Positions 25,011 through 34,761 of a stretch of DNA of 64,000 nt are shown piece by piece. Within the stretch, counting starts at the first letter, position 1; every line of letters starts with the position of its first letter. Location: NCBI RefSeq assembly GCF_000720475.1, contig NZ_JOAP01000005.1, forward strand, positions 310,001-374,000, read 5' to 3'. The notes under the pieces were generated by a model. The model saw only the letters and a program-made list of their open reading frames with translations. It had not been told where the DNA came from and ran no database searches. This DNA comes from Streptomyces aureocirculatus (GTDB lineage Bacteria; Actinomycetota; Actinomycetes; Streptomycetales; Streptomycetaceae). The translations under genes were made by a program, and so were the position numbers.

Positions 25011-25568
25011 GTGCGCGTGCTGGGGGTCGACCCGGGGCTGACCCGGTGTGGTGTGGGGGTCGTCGACGGCGTTGCGGGACGCCCCCTGACCATGCGCGGC
25101 GTAGGGGTCGTACGCACCCCGGCCGACGCGGAGCTTGGCCACCGCCTCGTCGCCATCGAGCAGGGCATCGAGGAGTGGCTGGACGAGCACAGGCCCGAAG
25201 TCCTGGCCGTGGAGCGCGTGTTCAGCCAGCACAACGTCCGCACGGTGATGGGCACGGCCCAGGCGAGCGCCGTCGCCATGCTGTGCGCGTCCCGCCGCGG
25301 CATCCCCGTCGCCCTGCACACCCCCAGCGAGGTCAAGGCCGCCGTCACCGGCAGCGGCCGCGCGGACAAGGCCCAGGTCGGCGCGATGGTGACCCGCCTC
25401 CTTCGCCTGGACGCACCGCCCAGACCGGCGGACGCCGCCGACGCCCTCGCCCTCGCCATCTGCCACATCTGGCGCGCCCCCGCGCAGAACCGCCTCCAGC
25501 AGGCGGTGGCCAAGAACCGCCTCCAGCAGGCAGTGGACCAGCACGCATCGAAAGGCCGTACCGCATGA
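25011..25568 (+). CDS. ruvC: Holliday junction endonuclease RuvC
   Basis: 185-residue RNase H-fold resolvase that cleaves Holliday junctions with RuvAB. The acidic residues are Asp in [11 protein letters not shown], Glu in LAVERVF and the Asp residues of [13 protein letters not shown] 25011 follows GGGAGGGG. The C-terminus carries a recent 27-bp tandem duplication giving NRLQQAVAK followed by NRLQQAVDQ, outside the catalytic fold. It overlaps ruvA by 4 bp (ATGA). Confidence 0.97.
   Translation: MRVLGVDPGLTRCGVGVVDGVAGRPLTMRGVGVVRTPADAELGHRLVAIEQGIEEWLDEHRPEVLAVERVFSQHNVRTVMGTAQASAVAMLCASRRGIPVALHTPSEVKAAVTGSGRADKAQVGAMVTRLLRLDAPPRPADAADALALAICHIWRAPAQNRLQQAVAKNRLQQAVDQHASKGRTA
25488..25538 (+). 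repeat. 27-bp in-frame tandem duplication in ruvC
   Basis: 25488-25514 is repeated at 25515-25538 with small differences, duplicating nine codons near the RuvC C-terminus. Confidence 0.85.
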
Positions 25569-26176
25569 TCGCCTTTGTCAGCGGCCCCGTCGCCGCACTC
25601 GCGCCGGACACCGCGGTGGTCGAGGTCGGCGGCGTCGGCATGGCCGTCCAGTGCACGCCGAACACGCTCTCCACGCTCCGCGTCGGCCAGCAGGCCAAGC
25701 TCGCCACCTCGTTGGTCGTACGGGAGGACAGCCTGACGCTGTACGGCTTCGCGGACGACGACGAGCGCCAGACCTTCGAGCTGCTGCAGACCGCGAGCGG
25801 TGTCGGCCCGCGCCTGGCCCAGGCCATGCTCGCCGTGCACAGCCCGGACGCCCTGCGCCGCGCGGTCGCCACCGGCGACGAGAAGGCGCTCACCGCCGTG
25901 CCCGGCATCGGCAAGAAGGGCGCCCAGAAGCTCCTTCTCGAGTACAAGGACCGCCTCGGCCAGCCCCTCGGCACCGGCGGCCCCGCCATCGGGACGGCCG
26001 TCACCGCGGGCTGGCGCGACCAACTGCACGCCGCCCTGATCGGCCTCGGGTACGCGACGCGCGAAGCCGACGAAGCCGTCTCCGCGGTGACCCCGCAGGC
26101 CGAGGCCGCCGAGGGCACCCCCCAGGTGGGCCAGCTCCTGAAGGCCGCGCTCCAGACCCTGAACCGCACGCGCTGA
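25565..26176 (+). CDS. ruvA: Holliday junction DNA-binding protein RuvA
   Basis: 203 residues with the N-terminal OB fold ([12 protein letters not shown]), two helix-hairpin-helix motifs ([17 protein letters not shown] and [16 protein letters not shown]) and a C-terminal UBA-like domain that contacts RuvB. RuvA tetramers hold the junction while RuvB drives migration. The start overlaps the ruvC stop. Confidence 0.97.
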   Translation: MIAFVSGPVAALAPDTAVVEVGGVGMAVQCTPNTLSTLRVGQQAKLATSLVVREDSLTLYGFADDDERQTFELLQTASGVGPRLAQAMLAVHSPDALRRAVATGDEKALTAVPGIGKKGAQKLLLEYKDRLGQPLGTGGPAIGTAVTAGWRDQLHAALIGLGYATREADEAVSAVTPQAEAAEGTPQVGQLLKAALQTLNRTR

Positions 26177-26273
26177 GCCCCACGGCCGGAGCGCCCGCCA
26201 TCGACCCGGGTGCGGCACGGCGTTCCCCCACGACAGACCGCAGACCCCCGTACGGACGCGAGGCACACACCGC

Positions 26274-27413
26274 ATGAACTGGGACGACACGACCGGCGAG
26301 GCCGCATCTGGACAGGCCGCGGCCGACGCGGCCGAGCGACTCGGCGGGCCTGGAGCGGACCGGCCCGGCGGGCCCGAGGCGGAGCGGCTCGTGGGCGCCG
26401 CCGCCGACGGCGAGGACCAGGCGGTCGAGGCCGCCCTGCGCCCCAAGGACCTGGGCGAGTTCATCGGCCAGGAAAAGGTCAGGGAGCAGCTCGACCTGGT
26501 CCTGCGCGCCGCCCGCGCACGCGGCGCCACCGCCGACCACGTGCTGCTCTCCGGCGCCCCCGGCCTCGGCAAGACCACCCTCTCGATGATCATCGCCGCC
26601 GAGATGGGCGCCCCCATCCGCATCACCAGCGGTCCCGCCATCCAGCACGCGGGCGATCTCGCCGCGATCCTCTCCTCCCTCCAGGAGGGCGAGGTCCTCT
26701 TCCTCGACGAGATCCACCGCATGTCGCGGCCCGCCGAGGAGATGCTGTACATGGCCATGGAGGACTTCCGGGTCGACGTGATCGTCGGCAAGGGCCCCGG
26801 CGCCACCGCCATCCCGCTGGAGCTGCCCCCGTTCACACTCGTCGGCGCCACCACGCGCGCGGGCCTGCTGCCGCCGCCGCTGCGCGACCGCTTCGGCTTC
26901 ACGGCGCACATGGAGTTCTACGAACCGGCGGAGCTGGAACGCGTGGTGCACCGCTCCGCGCTCCTGCTCGACGTGGTCATCGACGCCGAGGGCGCCGCCG
27001 AGATCGCGGGCCGGTCCCGCGGCACCCCCCGTATCGCCAACCGTCTGCTGCGCCGCGTGCGCGACTATGCGCAGGTCAAGGCGGACGGCGTGATCAACCG
27101 CGAGATCGCGGGCGCGGCCCTGAGGGTCTATGAGGTCGACGGCAGGGGGCTCGACCGCCTCGACCGCGCCGTGCTCGCAGCCCTCCTGAAGCTGTTCGGC
27201 GGCGGTCCTGTCGGCCTTTCGACCCTCGCTGTCGCGGTGGGGGAGGAACGTGAGACGGTCGAGGAGGTCGCCGAGCCCTTCCTCGTCAGGGAGGGGCTGC
27301 TCGCCCGTACCCCCAGGGGGCGGGTCGCGACGCCCGCGGCGTGGGCCCATCTGGGTCTCGTACCGCCCCGGCAGGGAGCGGGAACTGGACAACAGGACTT
27401 GTTCGGGTCGTGA
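26274..27413 (+). CDS. ruvB: Holliday junction branch migration ATPase RuvB
   Basis: 379-residue AAA+ motor. Walker A is [10 protein letters not shown], Walker [10 protein letters not shown], sensor 1 lies in VGATTRAG, the arginine finger region is in PPLRDRFG, and a winged helix ends the protein. An Ala/Gly/Asp-rich extension of about 50 residues precedes the usual [14 protein letters not shown] start, which makes it longer than E. coli RuvB. It lies 97 bp after ruvA. Confidence 0.97.
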   Translation: MNWDDTTGEAASGQAAADAAERLGGPGADRPGGPEAERLVGAAADGEDQAVEAALRPKDLGEFIGQEKVREQLDLVLRAARARGATADHVLLSGAPGLGKTTLSMIIAAEMGAPIRITSGPAIQHAGDLAAILSSLQEGEVLFLDEIHRMSRPAEEMLYMAMEDFRVDVIVGKGPGATAIPLELPPFTLVGATTRAGLLPPPLRDRFGFTAHMEFYEPAELERVVHRSALLLDVVIDAEGAAEIAGRSRGTPRIANRLLRRVRDYAQVKADGVINREIAGAALRVYEVDGRGLDRLDRAVLAALLKLFGGGPVGLSTLAVAVGEERETVEEVAEPFLVREGLLARTPRGRVATPAAWAHLGLVPPRQGAGTGQQDLFGS

Positions 27414-27472
27414 CGTGGCGCGCGGCGGCGCGGAGAGTCGCCCTGTCAGGAACCGCGGTGCCATGCTGAGCG

Positions 27473-27502
27473 TTGTTCGTAAGGTGCGGACTCGCTTAGA
27501 CT
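27473..27502 (+). promoter_or_regulatory. Promoter of the yajC-secD-secF-apt operon
   Basis: TTGTTC (27473-27478) and TAGACT (27497-27502) are separated by 18 bp. The expected start is near 27509, about 80 nt upstream of yajC. The leader begins with two mutually exclusive hairpins, 27511-27528 and 27520-27537. Confidence 0.6.
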
Positions 27503-27590
27503 CCGCCGATGCCGCCCTTGTGGGCGGCGCCGCCCACCCCCATCCATCAGGCCGCCCTCTTACGCGGTCGTGCGAAGGAAACTCCGTCCC

Positions 27591-28073
27591 GTGAATATCG
27601 TGACCCTCCTCCCCTTCATCGTGCTCATCGGGGCCATGTTCCTGATGACCCGGTCCGCCAAGAAGAAGCAGCAGGCGGCTGCCCAGATGCGCAGTGACAT
27701 GACGCCTGGCACCGGCATCCGCACGATCGGAGGCATGTACGCCACCGTCAAGGAGGTCCACGACGACGCTGTCCTCCTCGAGGTGGCCCCCGGCGTCCAC
27801 GCGGTGTACGCGAAGAACTCCATCGGCGCCGTCCTCGACGACGACGAGTACAACCGCATCGTGCACGGTGCGGAGGACGAGCCGGCGTCCGACGACGCCC
27901 CGGTGGTCCCGGACGACGCCTCCTCCCTCACCGAGACCGGTGCGCGCGCCGACGCCGCGGACTCTTCGGACGACTCGCGCATCGACCTCGGCAAGAAGGA
28001 CGCGGCCGACGAGGCCCCCGAGGCCGCTGACGCAGAGCCGAAGAAGACCGACGGCGAGTCCGGCGCGAAGTAG
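27591..28073 (+). CDS. yajC: Preprotein translocase accessory subunit YajC
   Basis: 160 residues: one N-terminal transmembrane helix (IVTLLPFIVLIGAMFLMT), then the conserved MTPGTGIRTIGGMYATVKEV block of YajC, which associates with SecDF at the translocon. The C-terminal 60 residues are acidic, Ala/Asp-rich and disordered. GTG 27591 follows AAGGAA; an upstream in-frame ATG at 27570 has no ribosome-binding site. It is first of the secretion operon. Confidence 0.94.
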   Translation: MNIVTLLPFIVLIGAMFLMTRSAKKKQQAAAQMRSDMTPGTGIRTIGGMYATVKEVHDDAVLLEVAPGVHAVYAKNSIGAVLDDDEYNRIVHGAEDEPASDDAPVVPDDASSLTETGARADAADSSDDSRIDLGKKDAADEAPEAADAEPKKTDGESGAK

Positions 28074-28257
28074 TCACGGCCGGGGGACCGGCGTGCGCCC
28101 GCTCGCGCACCACCACCCCCGCCCAGGTGATTTCGCGCCGCGTCTCGACACAACTTCATGGCCGCCCGCCCGGGTCCCCTCCACGCAGGCCTCCGCTCAG
28201 CGCAGGTGATGGGGAGGCACCCCGCAGGCCGGACGGTTGGACAGGGAGAACGAGAAG

Positions 28258-30069
28258 GTGGCAGCACCCAAGAAGGGCCGCAAGCAGGCCGCCCAGGGGA
28301 AACCGGGCCGCACCCTGGTCCTGATCATGATCGCCCTGGTGGCGATGACCGGAGGGATGTTCCTCTCCGGGCACACGACGCCCCGTCTCGGCATCGACCT
28401 CGCCGGTGGTACGAGCATCACGCTCGAGGCGAAGAACGAGCCGGGCCAGAAGAACGCGATCAACCAGACCAATCTGAACACGGCCGTTGACATCATCAAC
28501 AACCGTGTCAACGGTCTGGGTGTTTCCGAAGCCGAGGTGCAGACCCAGGGCGACCGGAACATCATCGTCAACATTCCCAAGGGCACCAACGCCAAACAGG
28601 CGCGTGAGCAGGTCGGCACGACCGCGCAGCTCTACTTCCGGCCCGTCCTGGCCCAGCAGCCGAGCACCGGCGCCGCCGAGAAGCCGACGCCGAAGCCGTC
28701 GGACTCCGGCAAGGACAAGTCAGGCGGCGACAAGTCCAAGGACGGCGACAAGCCCAAGGGAAGCGACGAGCCCAAGGAGGAGGCGACCTCGCCGAGCGGG
28801 ACGCCGACGACCCAGGGCCGCTCCGTCACCGAGGCCCTGAAGGCCGACGCCACCCCGTCCTCGACGACCGACGCCAAGGACGACCCGGCCAAGGACAAGA
28901 AGGACGACGGCAAGAAGGACCCGTCGCCCACTCCCTCCGGCGACCCCACCGCGCAGCTCCAGGAGCAGTTCGCCAAGCTGGACTGCACCGACAAGAAGGC
29001 CCGCGCGAAGGTCAAGGAGGGCATCAAGCCCTCCGACCCGGTCGTGGCCTGCGGTGAGAACAAGAACGGCTGGGACAAGTTCATCCTCGGACCCTCCGAG
29101 GTCAACGGCAAGGAGGTCGATGACGCGAAGGCCGTCTACGACACCCAGGGTGCCGCTGGCTGGAAGGTCACGATGAACTTCTCCAAGACGGGCACGAAGC
29201 AGTTCGCGGACATCACCGGCAAGCTCGCGAGCAAGCAGCCGCCGCAGAACGAGTTCGGCATCGTCATGGACGGCGAGGTCGTCTCCGCCCCGTACGTCAG
29301 CCAGGCGCTGACCACCGGCGACGCCGAGATCTCCGGCAGCTTCTCCCAGGACGAGGCCAAGGACCTGGCCAACATCCTGTCGTACGGCGCGCTCCCGCTG
29401 ACCTTCAAGGAGCAGAGCGTCACCACGGTCAGCGCGGCCCTGGGCGGCGAGCAGTTGCGGGCCGGCATGATCGCCGGTGCCATCGGCCTCGCGCTCGTCA
29501 TCATCTACCTGGTGGCGTACTACCGCGGTCTCGCGCTCATCGCCATCGCCTCCCTCTTCGTCTCCGCGGCGCTGACGTACACGATCATGACGCTGCTCGG
29601 CCCGACGATTAAGTTCGCGCTGAACCTGCCCGCGGTCTGTGGCGCCATCGTCGCCATCGGAATCACCGCCGACTCGTTCATCGTGTACTTCGAGCGCATA
29701 AGGGACGAGGTCCGCGAGGGCCGTACGCTGCGGCCTGCCGTCGAGCGTGCCTGGCCGCGGGCGCGGCGCACCATCCTGGTCTCCGACTTCGTGTCGTTCC
29801 TCGCCGCCGCGGTGCTCTTCATCGTCACGGTCGGCAAGGTCCAGGGCTTCGCGTTCACGCTCGGTCTGACGACGCTCCTCGACGTCGTGGTGGTGTTCTT
29901 CTTCACCAAGCCACTGATGACGATCATGGCTCGCAAGAAGTTCTTCGCGAGCGGCGGCAAGTGGTCCGGCCTCGACCCGAAGCGTCTCGGTGCCAAGCCG
30001 CCGCTGCGCCGCTCGCGCCCCAGCGGTCCGACCGTCCCCGTCGACTCGACCACCCCGAAGGAGGCGTGA
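28258..30069 (+). CDS. secD: Protein translocase subunit SecD
   Basis: 603 residues of the SecD family, which uses the proton motive force to help pull secreted proteins across the membrane. One N-terminal helix is followed by a large periplasmic-equivalent P1 region with the D1 motif (PRLGIDLAGGTSITLE), then five helices near the C-terminus. Residues about 140-237 are an inserted low-complexity stretch rich in Lys, Asp, Ser, Pro and Thr that typical SecD lacks. GTG 28258 follows GGGAG; a TTG at 28237 is in frame but less well placed. secF follows one base after the stop. Confidence 0.96.
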   Translation: MAAPKKGRKQAAQGKPGRTLVLIMIALVAMTGGMFLSGHTTPRLGIDLAGGTSITLEAKNEPGQKNAINQTNLNTAVDIINNRVNGLGVSEAEVQTQGDRNIIVNIPKGTNAKQAREQVGTTAQLYFRPVLAQQPSTGAAEKPTPKPSDSGKDKSGGDKSKDGDKPKGSDEPKEEATSPSGTPTTQGRSVTEALKADATPSSTTDAKDDPAKDKKDDGKKDPSPTPSGDPTAQLQEQFAKLDCTDKKARAKVKEGIKPSDPVVACGENKNGWDKFILGPSEVNGKEVDDAKAVYDTQGAAGWKVTMNFSKTGTKQFADITGKLASKQPPQNEFGIVMDGEVVSAPYVSQALTTGDAEISGSFSQDEAKDLANILSYGALPLTFKEQSVTTVSAALGGEQLRAGMIAGAIGLALVIIYLVAYYRGLALIAIASLFVSAALTYTIMTLLGPTIKFALNLPAVCGAIVAIGITADSFIVYFERIRDEVREGRTLRPAVERAWPRARRTILVSDFVSFLAAAVLFIVTVGKVQGFAFTLGLTTLLDVVVVFFFTKPLMTIMARKKFFASGGKWSGLDPKRLGAKPPLRRSRPSGPTVPVDSTTPKEA

Positions 30070-30070
30070 G

Positions 30071-31216
30071 ATGTCGAAACTGGGAGATCTCGGCGCCAGG
30101 CTCTACCGCGGCGAGGTCGGCTACGACTTCGTCGGCAAGCGCAAGATCTGGTACGGCATCTCGATCCTGATCACCATCACGGCCATCGTCGGCCTTGCGG
30201 TGCGCGGCCTGAACATGGGCATCGAGTTCGAGGGCGGCGCCGTCTTCAACACGCCGAAGACCAGCGTGTCGGTCGCCAAGGCGGAAGAGGCCGCGGAAAA
30301 GGCCTCCGGTCACGACGCGCTCGTACAGAAGCTCGGCAACGACACCCTGCGCATCCAGATCGCCGGTGTGGACACCGGCAAGTCCGACCAGGTCAAGGCC
30401 GAGCTCGCCAACGAGTTCGACATGAAGGCGGACGACATCAACGCCGACCTGGTGGGTCCGAGCTGGGGTGAGCAGATCGCCAACAAGGCCTGGCAGGGCC
30501 TGGCGATCTTCATGGTCCTGGTGGTGATCTATCTGGCGATCGCCTTCGAGTGGCGGATGGCGGTTGCCGCCCTCATCGCGCTCATCCACGACATCACCAT
30601 CACCGTGGGTGTGTACGCCCTGGTCGGCTTCGAGGTCACACCGGGCACGGTGATCGGTCTGCTGACCATCCTCGGTTATTCGCTGTACGACACGGTCGTG
30701 GTCTTCGACAGCCTCAAGGAACAGTCGAAGGACCTCGTCAAGCAGACCCGCTTCACCTACAGCGAGGTCGCCAACCGCTCGATCAACAGCACCCTGGTGC
30801 GGTCCATCAACACCACGGTCGTGGCGCTGTTGCCGGTCGCGGGGCTGCTGTTCATCGGCGGTGGCTTCCTCGGCGCGGGCATGCTGAACGACATCTCGCT
30901 CTCGCTGTTCGTCGGCCTCGCCGCGGGCGCGTACTCCTCGATCTTCATCGCGACCCCGCTGGTCGCCGATCTCAAGGAGACCGAGCCGCAGATGAAGGCG
31001 CTCAAGAAGCGGGTGCTCGCCAAGCGCAGGGCGGCCGCCGCCAAGGGCGAGTCCGCGGAGGCCCCGGAGCCCGCGGGTGACGACGGCCGGGACGACGAGC
31101 CCGGGGACGCGGCGTCCGAGGGCGCGGCGCCCGCCGTGGTCGGGCCGCGCTCGGGTCCGCGCTCCCAGCCCGCCCGTAACCGCGGCCGCGGCCGCCCGTC
31201 GGGGAAGCGCCGATGA
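30071..31216 (+). CDS. secF: Protein translocase subunit SecF
   Basis: 381 residues with six predicted helices, the N-terminal GIEFEGGAVF motif, and the GYSLYDTVVVFDSLKE and NRSINSTLVRSINT blocks of SecF. It forms the SecDF complex. The C-terminal 60 residues are charged, Ala/Gly/Arg-rich and probably cytoplasmic. It overlaps apt by 4 bp (ATGA). Confidence 0.96.
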   Translation: MSKLGDLGARLYRGEVGYDFVGKRKIWYGISILITITAIVGLAVRGLNMGIEFEGGAVFNTPKTSVSVAKAEEAAEKASGHDALVQKLGNDTLRIQIAGVDTGKSDQVKAELANEFDMKADDINADLVGPSWGEQIANKAWQGLAIFMVLVVIYLAIAFEWRMAVAALIALIHDITITVGVYALVGFEVTPGTVIGLLTILGYSLYDTVVVFDSLKEQSKDLVKQTRFTYSEVANRSINSTLVRSINTTVVALLPVAGLLFIGGGFLGAGMLNDISLSLFVGLAAGAYSSIFIATPLVADLKETEPQMKALKKRVLAKRRAAAAKGESAEAPEPAGDDGRDDEPGDAASEGAAPAVVGPRSGPRSQPARNRGRGRPSGKRR

Positions 31217-31761
31217 CCGAGCTCGCCGATCCCAGCGCGCTGCTGCTCAGCCGCATCCGTGACGTACCGGACCACCCCGAGCCCGGTGTGACGTTCAAGG
31301 ACATCACACCGCTGCTCGCGGACCCGGTGGCGTTCACGGCCCTGACCGAGGCGCTCGTCGAGTCGAGCGTGCGCTCGGGGGCCACGAAGGTCGTCGGTCT
31401 GGAGGCGCGCGGCTTCATCCTGGCGGCCCCGGTCGCCGTGCGCGCCGGGCTCGGCTTCATTCCCGTACGCAAGGCGGGCAAGCTCCCCGGAGCGACCCTC
31501 AGCCAGGCCTACGACCTGGAGTACGGCAGCGCCGAGATCGAGGTGCACGCCGAGGACCTGGCCGCCGGTGACCGTGTCATGGTCATCGACGACGTCCTGG
31601 CCACCGGCGGCACGGCGGAGGCCTCGCTGCGGCTCATCCGCCGTGCCGGGGCCGAGGTGGCCGGTGTCGCCGTACTGATGGAGCTCGGCTTCCTCGGCGG
31701 CAGGGAGCGGCTGGTTCCCGCCCTGGACGGCGCCCCTCTGGAGGCCCTGCTCACGGTCTGA
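31213..31761 (+). CDS. apt: Adenine phosphoribosyltransferase
   Basis: 182-residue purine salvage enzyme converting adenine and PRPP to AMP. The PRPP-binding loop is [14 protein letters not shown], and GLEARGFI is the conserved flexible-loop partner. The start overlaps the secF stop. The secDF-apt-rel order is typical of actinobacteria; apt and rel are separated here by a terminator. Confidence 0.96.
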   Translation: MTELADPSALLLSRIRDVPDHPEPGVTFKDITPLLADPVAFTALTEALVESSVRSGATKVVGLEARGFILAAPVAVRAGLGFIPVRKAGKLPGATLSQAYDLEYGSAEIEVHAEDLAAGDRVMVIDDVLATGGTAEASLRLIRRAGAEVAGVAVLMELGFLGGRERLVPALDGAPLEALLTV

Positions 31762-31830
31762 GAAGCACACGGAGACGGTGGGACGGGAACGGGCGCCGCG
31801 CAGGCGGCGCCCCGCACCCCGACAGCACGA

Positions 31831-31865
31831 GGAGGCGGGTCCGGCGGAATCCGGCACCCGCCTCC
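31831..31865 (+). terminator. Terminator after apt
   Basis: A 10-bp outer stem (31831-31840 with 31856-31865) and a 4-bp inner stem with one bulged C, followed by a T-containing stretch (GGTGTTTC). Confidence 0.65.
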
Positions 31866-31982
31866 GGTGTTTCTGCAGTACGGAGCCGTCCCACCGGCCG
31901 AGGGCGAGCCATTGGCCCAGGATCGATACCATGGAGACTTCGGGACCTCACCGGGGGACCCGATCGCGCACAGGGAGCGCTC

Positions 31983-34670
31983 TTGCCAGACGAGTCCCAG
32001 CCACTTGCCACCGCCAAGTCCGCCCAGCAGGCCGAGCGGGCCGCGGCGTCCGCGCCCGCGAAGAAGGCGCCGGGCGCGCCCGGCGGGACGTCCGCGCAGG
32101 GCGAGCAGGCGGCGCACCAGTCGGCCAAGGAACCCCGCCCCGCGCCGGGAACCGACCCCAAGCCGACCACGCAGGGCAGGGCCACGCCCCCCGCCGGTCC
32201 GCCACGGGCGACGCCCCCCGCCGACCCGCCCCGCGCCACGCCCCCGGCAGGCCCCGCCCGGACGACGCCCCCCGCCGACCCGCCCCGGGCCGACCCGGCG
32301 CCGCCGGTCCGCCAAACCCCTCCCGTGCGCCCGGCTCCCGCCAAGCCCGCCGCCACCGGCAAGCCGGAGCGCTCCGGCTCCTCGAACCGGGTGCGGGCCC
32401 GCCTCGCCCGCCTCGGCGTCCAGCGCTCCAACCCGTACAACCCGGTCCTGGAGCCGTTGCTGCGCATAGTGCGCAGCAACGACGCGAAGATCGAGACCGC
32501 CACGCTCCGCCAGATCGAGCGGGCCTACCAGGTCGCCGAGCGCTGGCACCGCGGCCAGAAGCGCAAGAGCGGCGACCCGTACATCACGCACCCGCTCGCC
32601 GTGACCACGATCCTCGCCGAGCTGGGCATGGACCCCGCGACGCTGATGGCGGGCCTGCTGCACGACACCGTCGAGGACACCGAGTACGGCCTCGACACAC
32701 TGCGCCGTGACTTCGGCGACCAGGTCGCCCTGCTCGTCGACGGCGTCACCAAGCTGGACAAGGTCAAGTTCGGCGAGGCCGCGCAGGCCGAGACCGTGCG
32801 CAAGATGGTCGTCGCCATGGCCAAGGACCCCCGGGTCCTGGTCATCAAGCTCGCCGACCGTCTGCACAACATGCGCACGATGCGCTACCTCAAGCGCGAG
32901 AAGCAGGAGAAGAAGGCCCGCGAGACCCTGGAGATCTACGCTCCGCTGGCGCACCGCCTGGGCATGAACACCATCAAGTGGGAGCTGGAGGACCTCGCCT
33001 TCGCGATCCTCTACCCCAAGATGTACGACGAGATCGTGCGCCTGGTGGCCGAGCGCGCCCCCAAGCGCGACGAGTATCTGGCCATAGTGACCGACGAGGT
33101 CCAGGCCGACCTGCGCGCCGCCCGCATCAAGGCCACCGTCACCGGACGGCCGAAGCACTACTACAGCGTCTACCAGAAGATGATCGTCCGCGGCCGTGAC
33201 TTCGCGGAGATCTACGACCTGGTGGGCATCCGCGTCCTCGTGGACACCGTCCGCGACTGCTACGCGGCCCTCGGCACCGTCCACGCGCGCTGGAACCCGG
33301 TCCCCGGCCGGTTCAAGGACTACATCGCGATGCCGAAGTTCAACATGTACCAGTCGCTGCACACGACGGTCATCGGCCCCAACGGCAAGCCCGTCGAGCT
33401 GCAGATCCGCACGTTCGACATGCACCGCCGCGCCGAATACGGCATCGCCGCGCACTGGAAGTACAAGCAGGAGGCCGTCGCCGGTGCCTCCAAGGTGCGC
33501 ACCGACGTACCGAGGAAGTCCGGTGGCAAGGACGACCACCTCAACGACATGGCGTGGCTGCGCCAGCTCCTGGACTGGCAGAAGGAGACCGAGGACCCCA
33601 GCGAGTTCCTGGAGTCGCTGCGCTTCGACCTGTCGCGCAACGAGGTCTTCGTCTTCACGCCGAAGGGCGACGTCATCGCGCTGCCCGCGGGCGCGACCCC
33701 GGTCGACTTCTCGTACGCGGTGCACACCGAGGTCGGCCACCGCACCATAGGAGCCCGGGTCAACGGCCGGCTCGTACCGCTCGAATCGACCCTGGACAAC
33801 GGCGACCTGGTGGAGGTCTTCACCTCCAAGGCCGCGGGCGCGGGTCCCTCCCGCGACTGGCTCGGCTTCGTCAAGTCGCCGCGGGCGCGCAACAAGATCC
33901 GTGCCTGGTTCTCCAAGGAGCGCCGCGAGGAGGCCATCGAGCAGGGCAAGGACGCCATCGCGCGCGCCATGCGCAAGCAGAACCTGCCGATCCAGCGCAT
34001 CCTCACCGGCGACTCCCTCGTCACCCTCGCCCACGAGATGCGCTACCCCGACATCTCCTCGCTGTACGCGGCGATCGGCGAGGGCCACGTCACCGCGCAG
34101 AGCGTCGTACAGAAGCTCGTCCAGGCGCTCGGCGGCGAGGAGGCCGCCAACGAGGACATCGCCGAGAGCACACCGCCCTCACGCAGCCGCTCCAAGCGCC
34201 GCTCGAACACCGACCCCGGAGTCGTCGTCAAGGGCGTCGAGGATGTCTGGGTCAAGCTCGCACGCTGCTGTACGCCGGTGCCCGGCGACCCCATCATCGG
34301 CTTCGTCACGCGCGGCAGCGGTGTGTCGGTGCACCGCAGCGACTGTGTGAACGTGGACTCGCTGTCCCGTGAGCCCGAGCGCATCCTCGAGGTCGAGTGG
34401 GCGCCCACGCAGTCCTCGGTGTTCCTCGTCGCCATCCAGGTGGAGGCCCTCGACCGCTCGCGGCTGCTCTCGGACGTCACGCGCATCCTCTCGGACCAGC
34501 ATGTGAACATCCTGTCGGCGGCCGTCCAGACCTCCCGCGACCGCGTCGCCACCTCCCGCTTCACCTTCGAGATGGGCGACCCCAAGCACCTGGGGCACGT
34601 GCTCAAGGCGGTCAGGGGAGTGGAGGGCGTCTACGACGTGTACCGCGTGACGTCGGCGCGAAGGCCCTGA
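31983..34670 (+). CDS. relA: Bifunctional (p)ppGpp synthetase/hydrolase Rel
   Basis: 895 residues. A Pro/Ala-rich extension of roughly 130 residues precedes the catalytic half. The HD hydrolase domain is intact (HD at 227-228, in [12 protein letters not shown]). The synthetase domain has [10 protein letters not shown] and RFKD (443-446); the basic RxKD signature marks bifunctional rather than synthetase-only enzymes. TGS, zinc-finger ([10 protein letters not shown]) and C-terminal ACT domains follow. It makes and degrades the stringent-response alarmone, which in streptomycetes affects growth arrest and antibiotic production. TTG 31983 follows AGGGAG. Confidence 0.95.
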   Translation: MPDESQPLATAKSAQQAERAAASAPAKKAPGAPGGTSAQGEQAAHQSAKEPRPAPGTDPKPTTQGRATPPAGPPRATPPADPPRATPPAGPARTTPPADPPRADPAPPVRQTPPVRPAPAKPAATGKPERSGSSNRVRARLARLGVQRSNPYNPVLEPLLRIVRSNDAKIETATLRQIERAYQVAERWHRGQKRKSGDPYITHPLAVTTILAELGMDPATLMAGLLHDTVEDTEYGLDTLRRDFGDQVALLVDGVTKLDKVKFGEAAQAETVRKMVVAMAKDPRVLVIKLADRLHNMRTMRYLKREKQEKKARETLEIYAPLAHRLGMNTIKWELEDLAFAILYPKMYDEIVRLVAERAPKRDEYLAIVTDEVQADLRAARIKATVTGRPKHYYSVYQKMIVRGRDFAEIYDLVGIRVLVDTVRDCYAALGTVHARWNPVPGRFKDYIAMPKFNMYQSLHTTVIGPNGKPVELQIRTFDMHRRAEYGIAAHWKYKQEAVAGASKVRTDVPRKSGGKDDHLNDMAWLRQLLDWQKETEDPSEFLESLRFDLSRNEVFVFTPKGDVIALPAGATPVDFSYAVHTEVGHRTIGARVNGRLVPLESTLDNGDLVEVFTSKAAGAGPSRDWLGFVKSPRARNKIRAWFSKERREEAIEQGKDAIARAMRKQNLPIQRILTGDSLVTLAHEMRYPDISSLYAAIGEGHVTAQSVVQKLVQALGGEEAANEDIAESTPPSRSRSKRRSNTDPGVVVKGVEDVWVKLARCCTPVPGDPIIGFVTRGSGVSVHRSDCVNVDSLSREPERILEVEWAPTQSSVFLVAIQVEALDRSRLLSDVTRILSDQHVNILSAAVQTSRDRVATSRFTFEMGDPKHLGHVLKAVRGVEGVYDVYRVTSARRP

Positions 34671-34702
34671 GCGGCCCGCAGAGCCGGGGTCGAGGCCGCC
34701 CG

Positions 34703-34753
34703 CACATGCCGAGGGGCTTGCGTACGCACCGTACGCAAGCCCCTCGGCATGTG
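34703..34753. terminator. 23-bp bidirectional terminator between rel and the DUF349 gene
   Basis: A perfect 23-bp stem (34703-34725 with 34731-34753) and a 5-nt loop, between two converging genes. Confidence 0.85.
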
Positions 34754-34761
34754 ACCTCTGG

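Noticed and set aside
31509..34088. Long minus-strand open frame antisense to rel
   Set aside because: Same GC-driven artefact; rel domains on the plus strand are clear.
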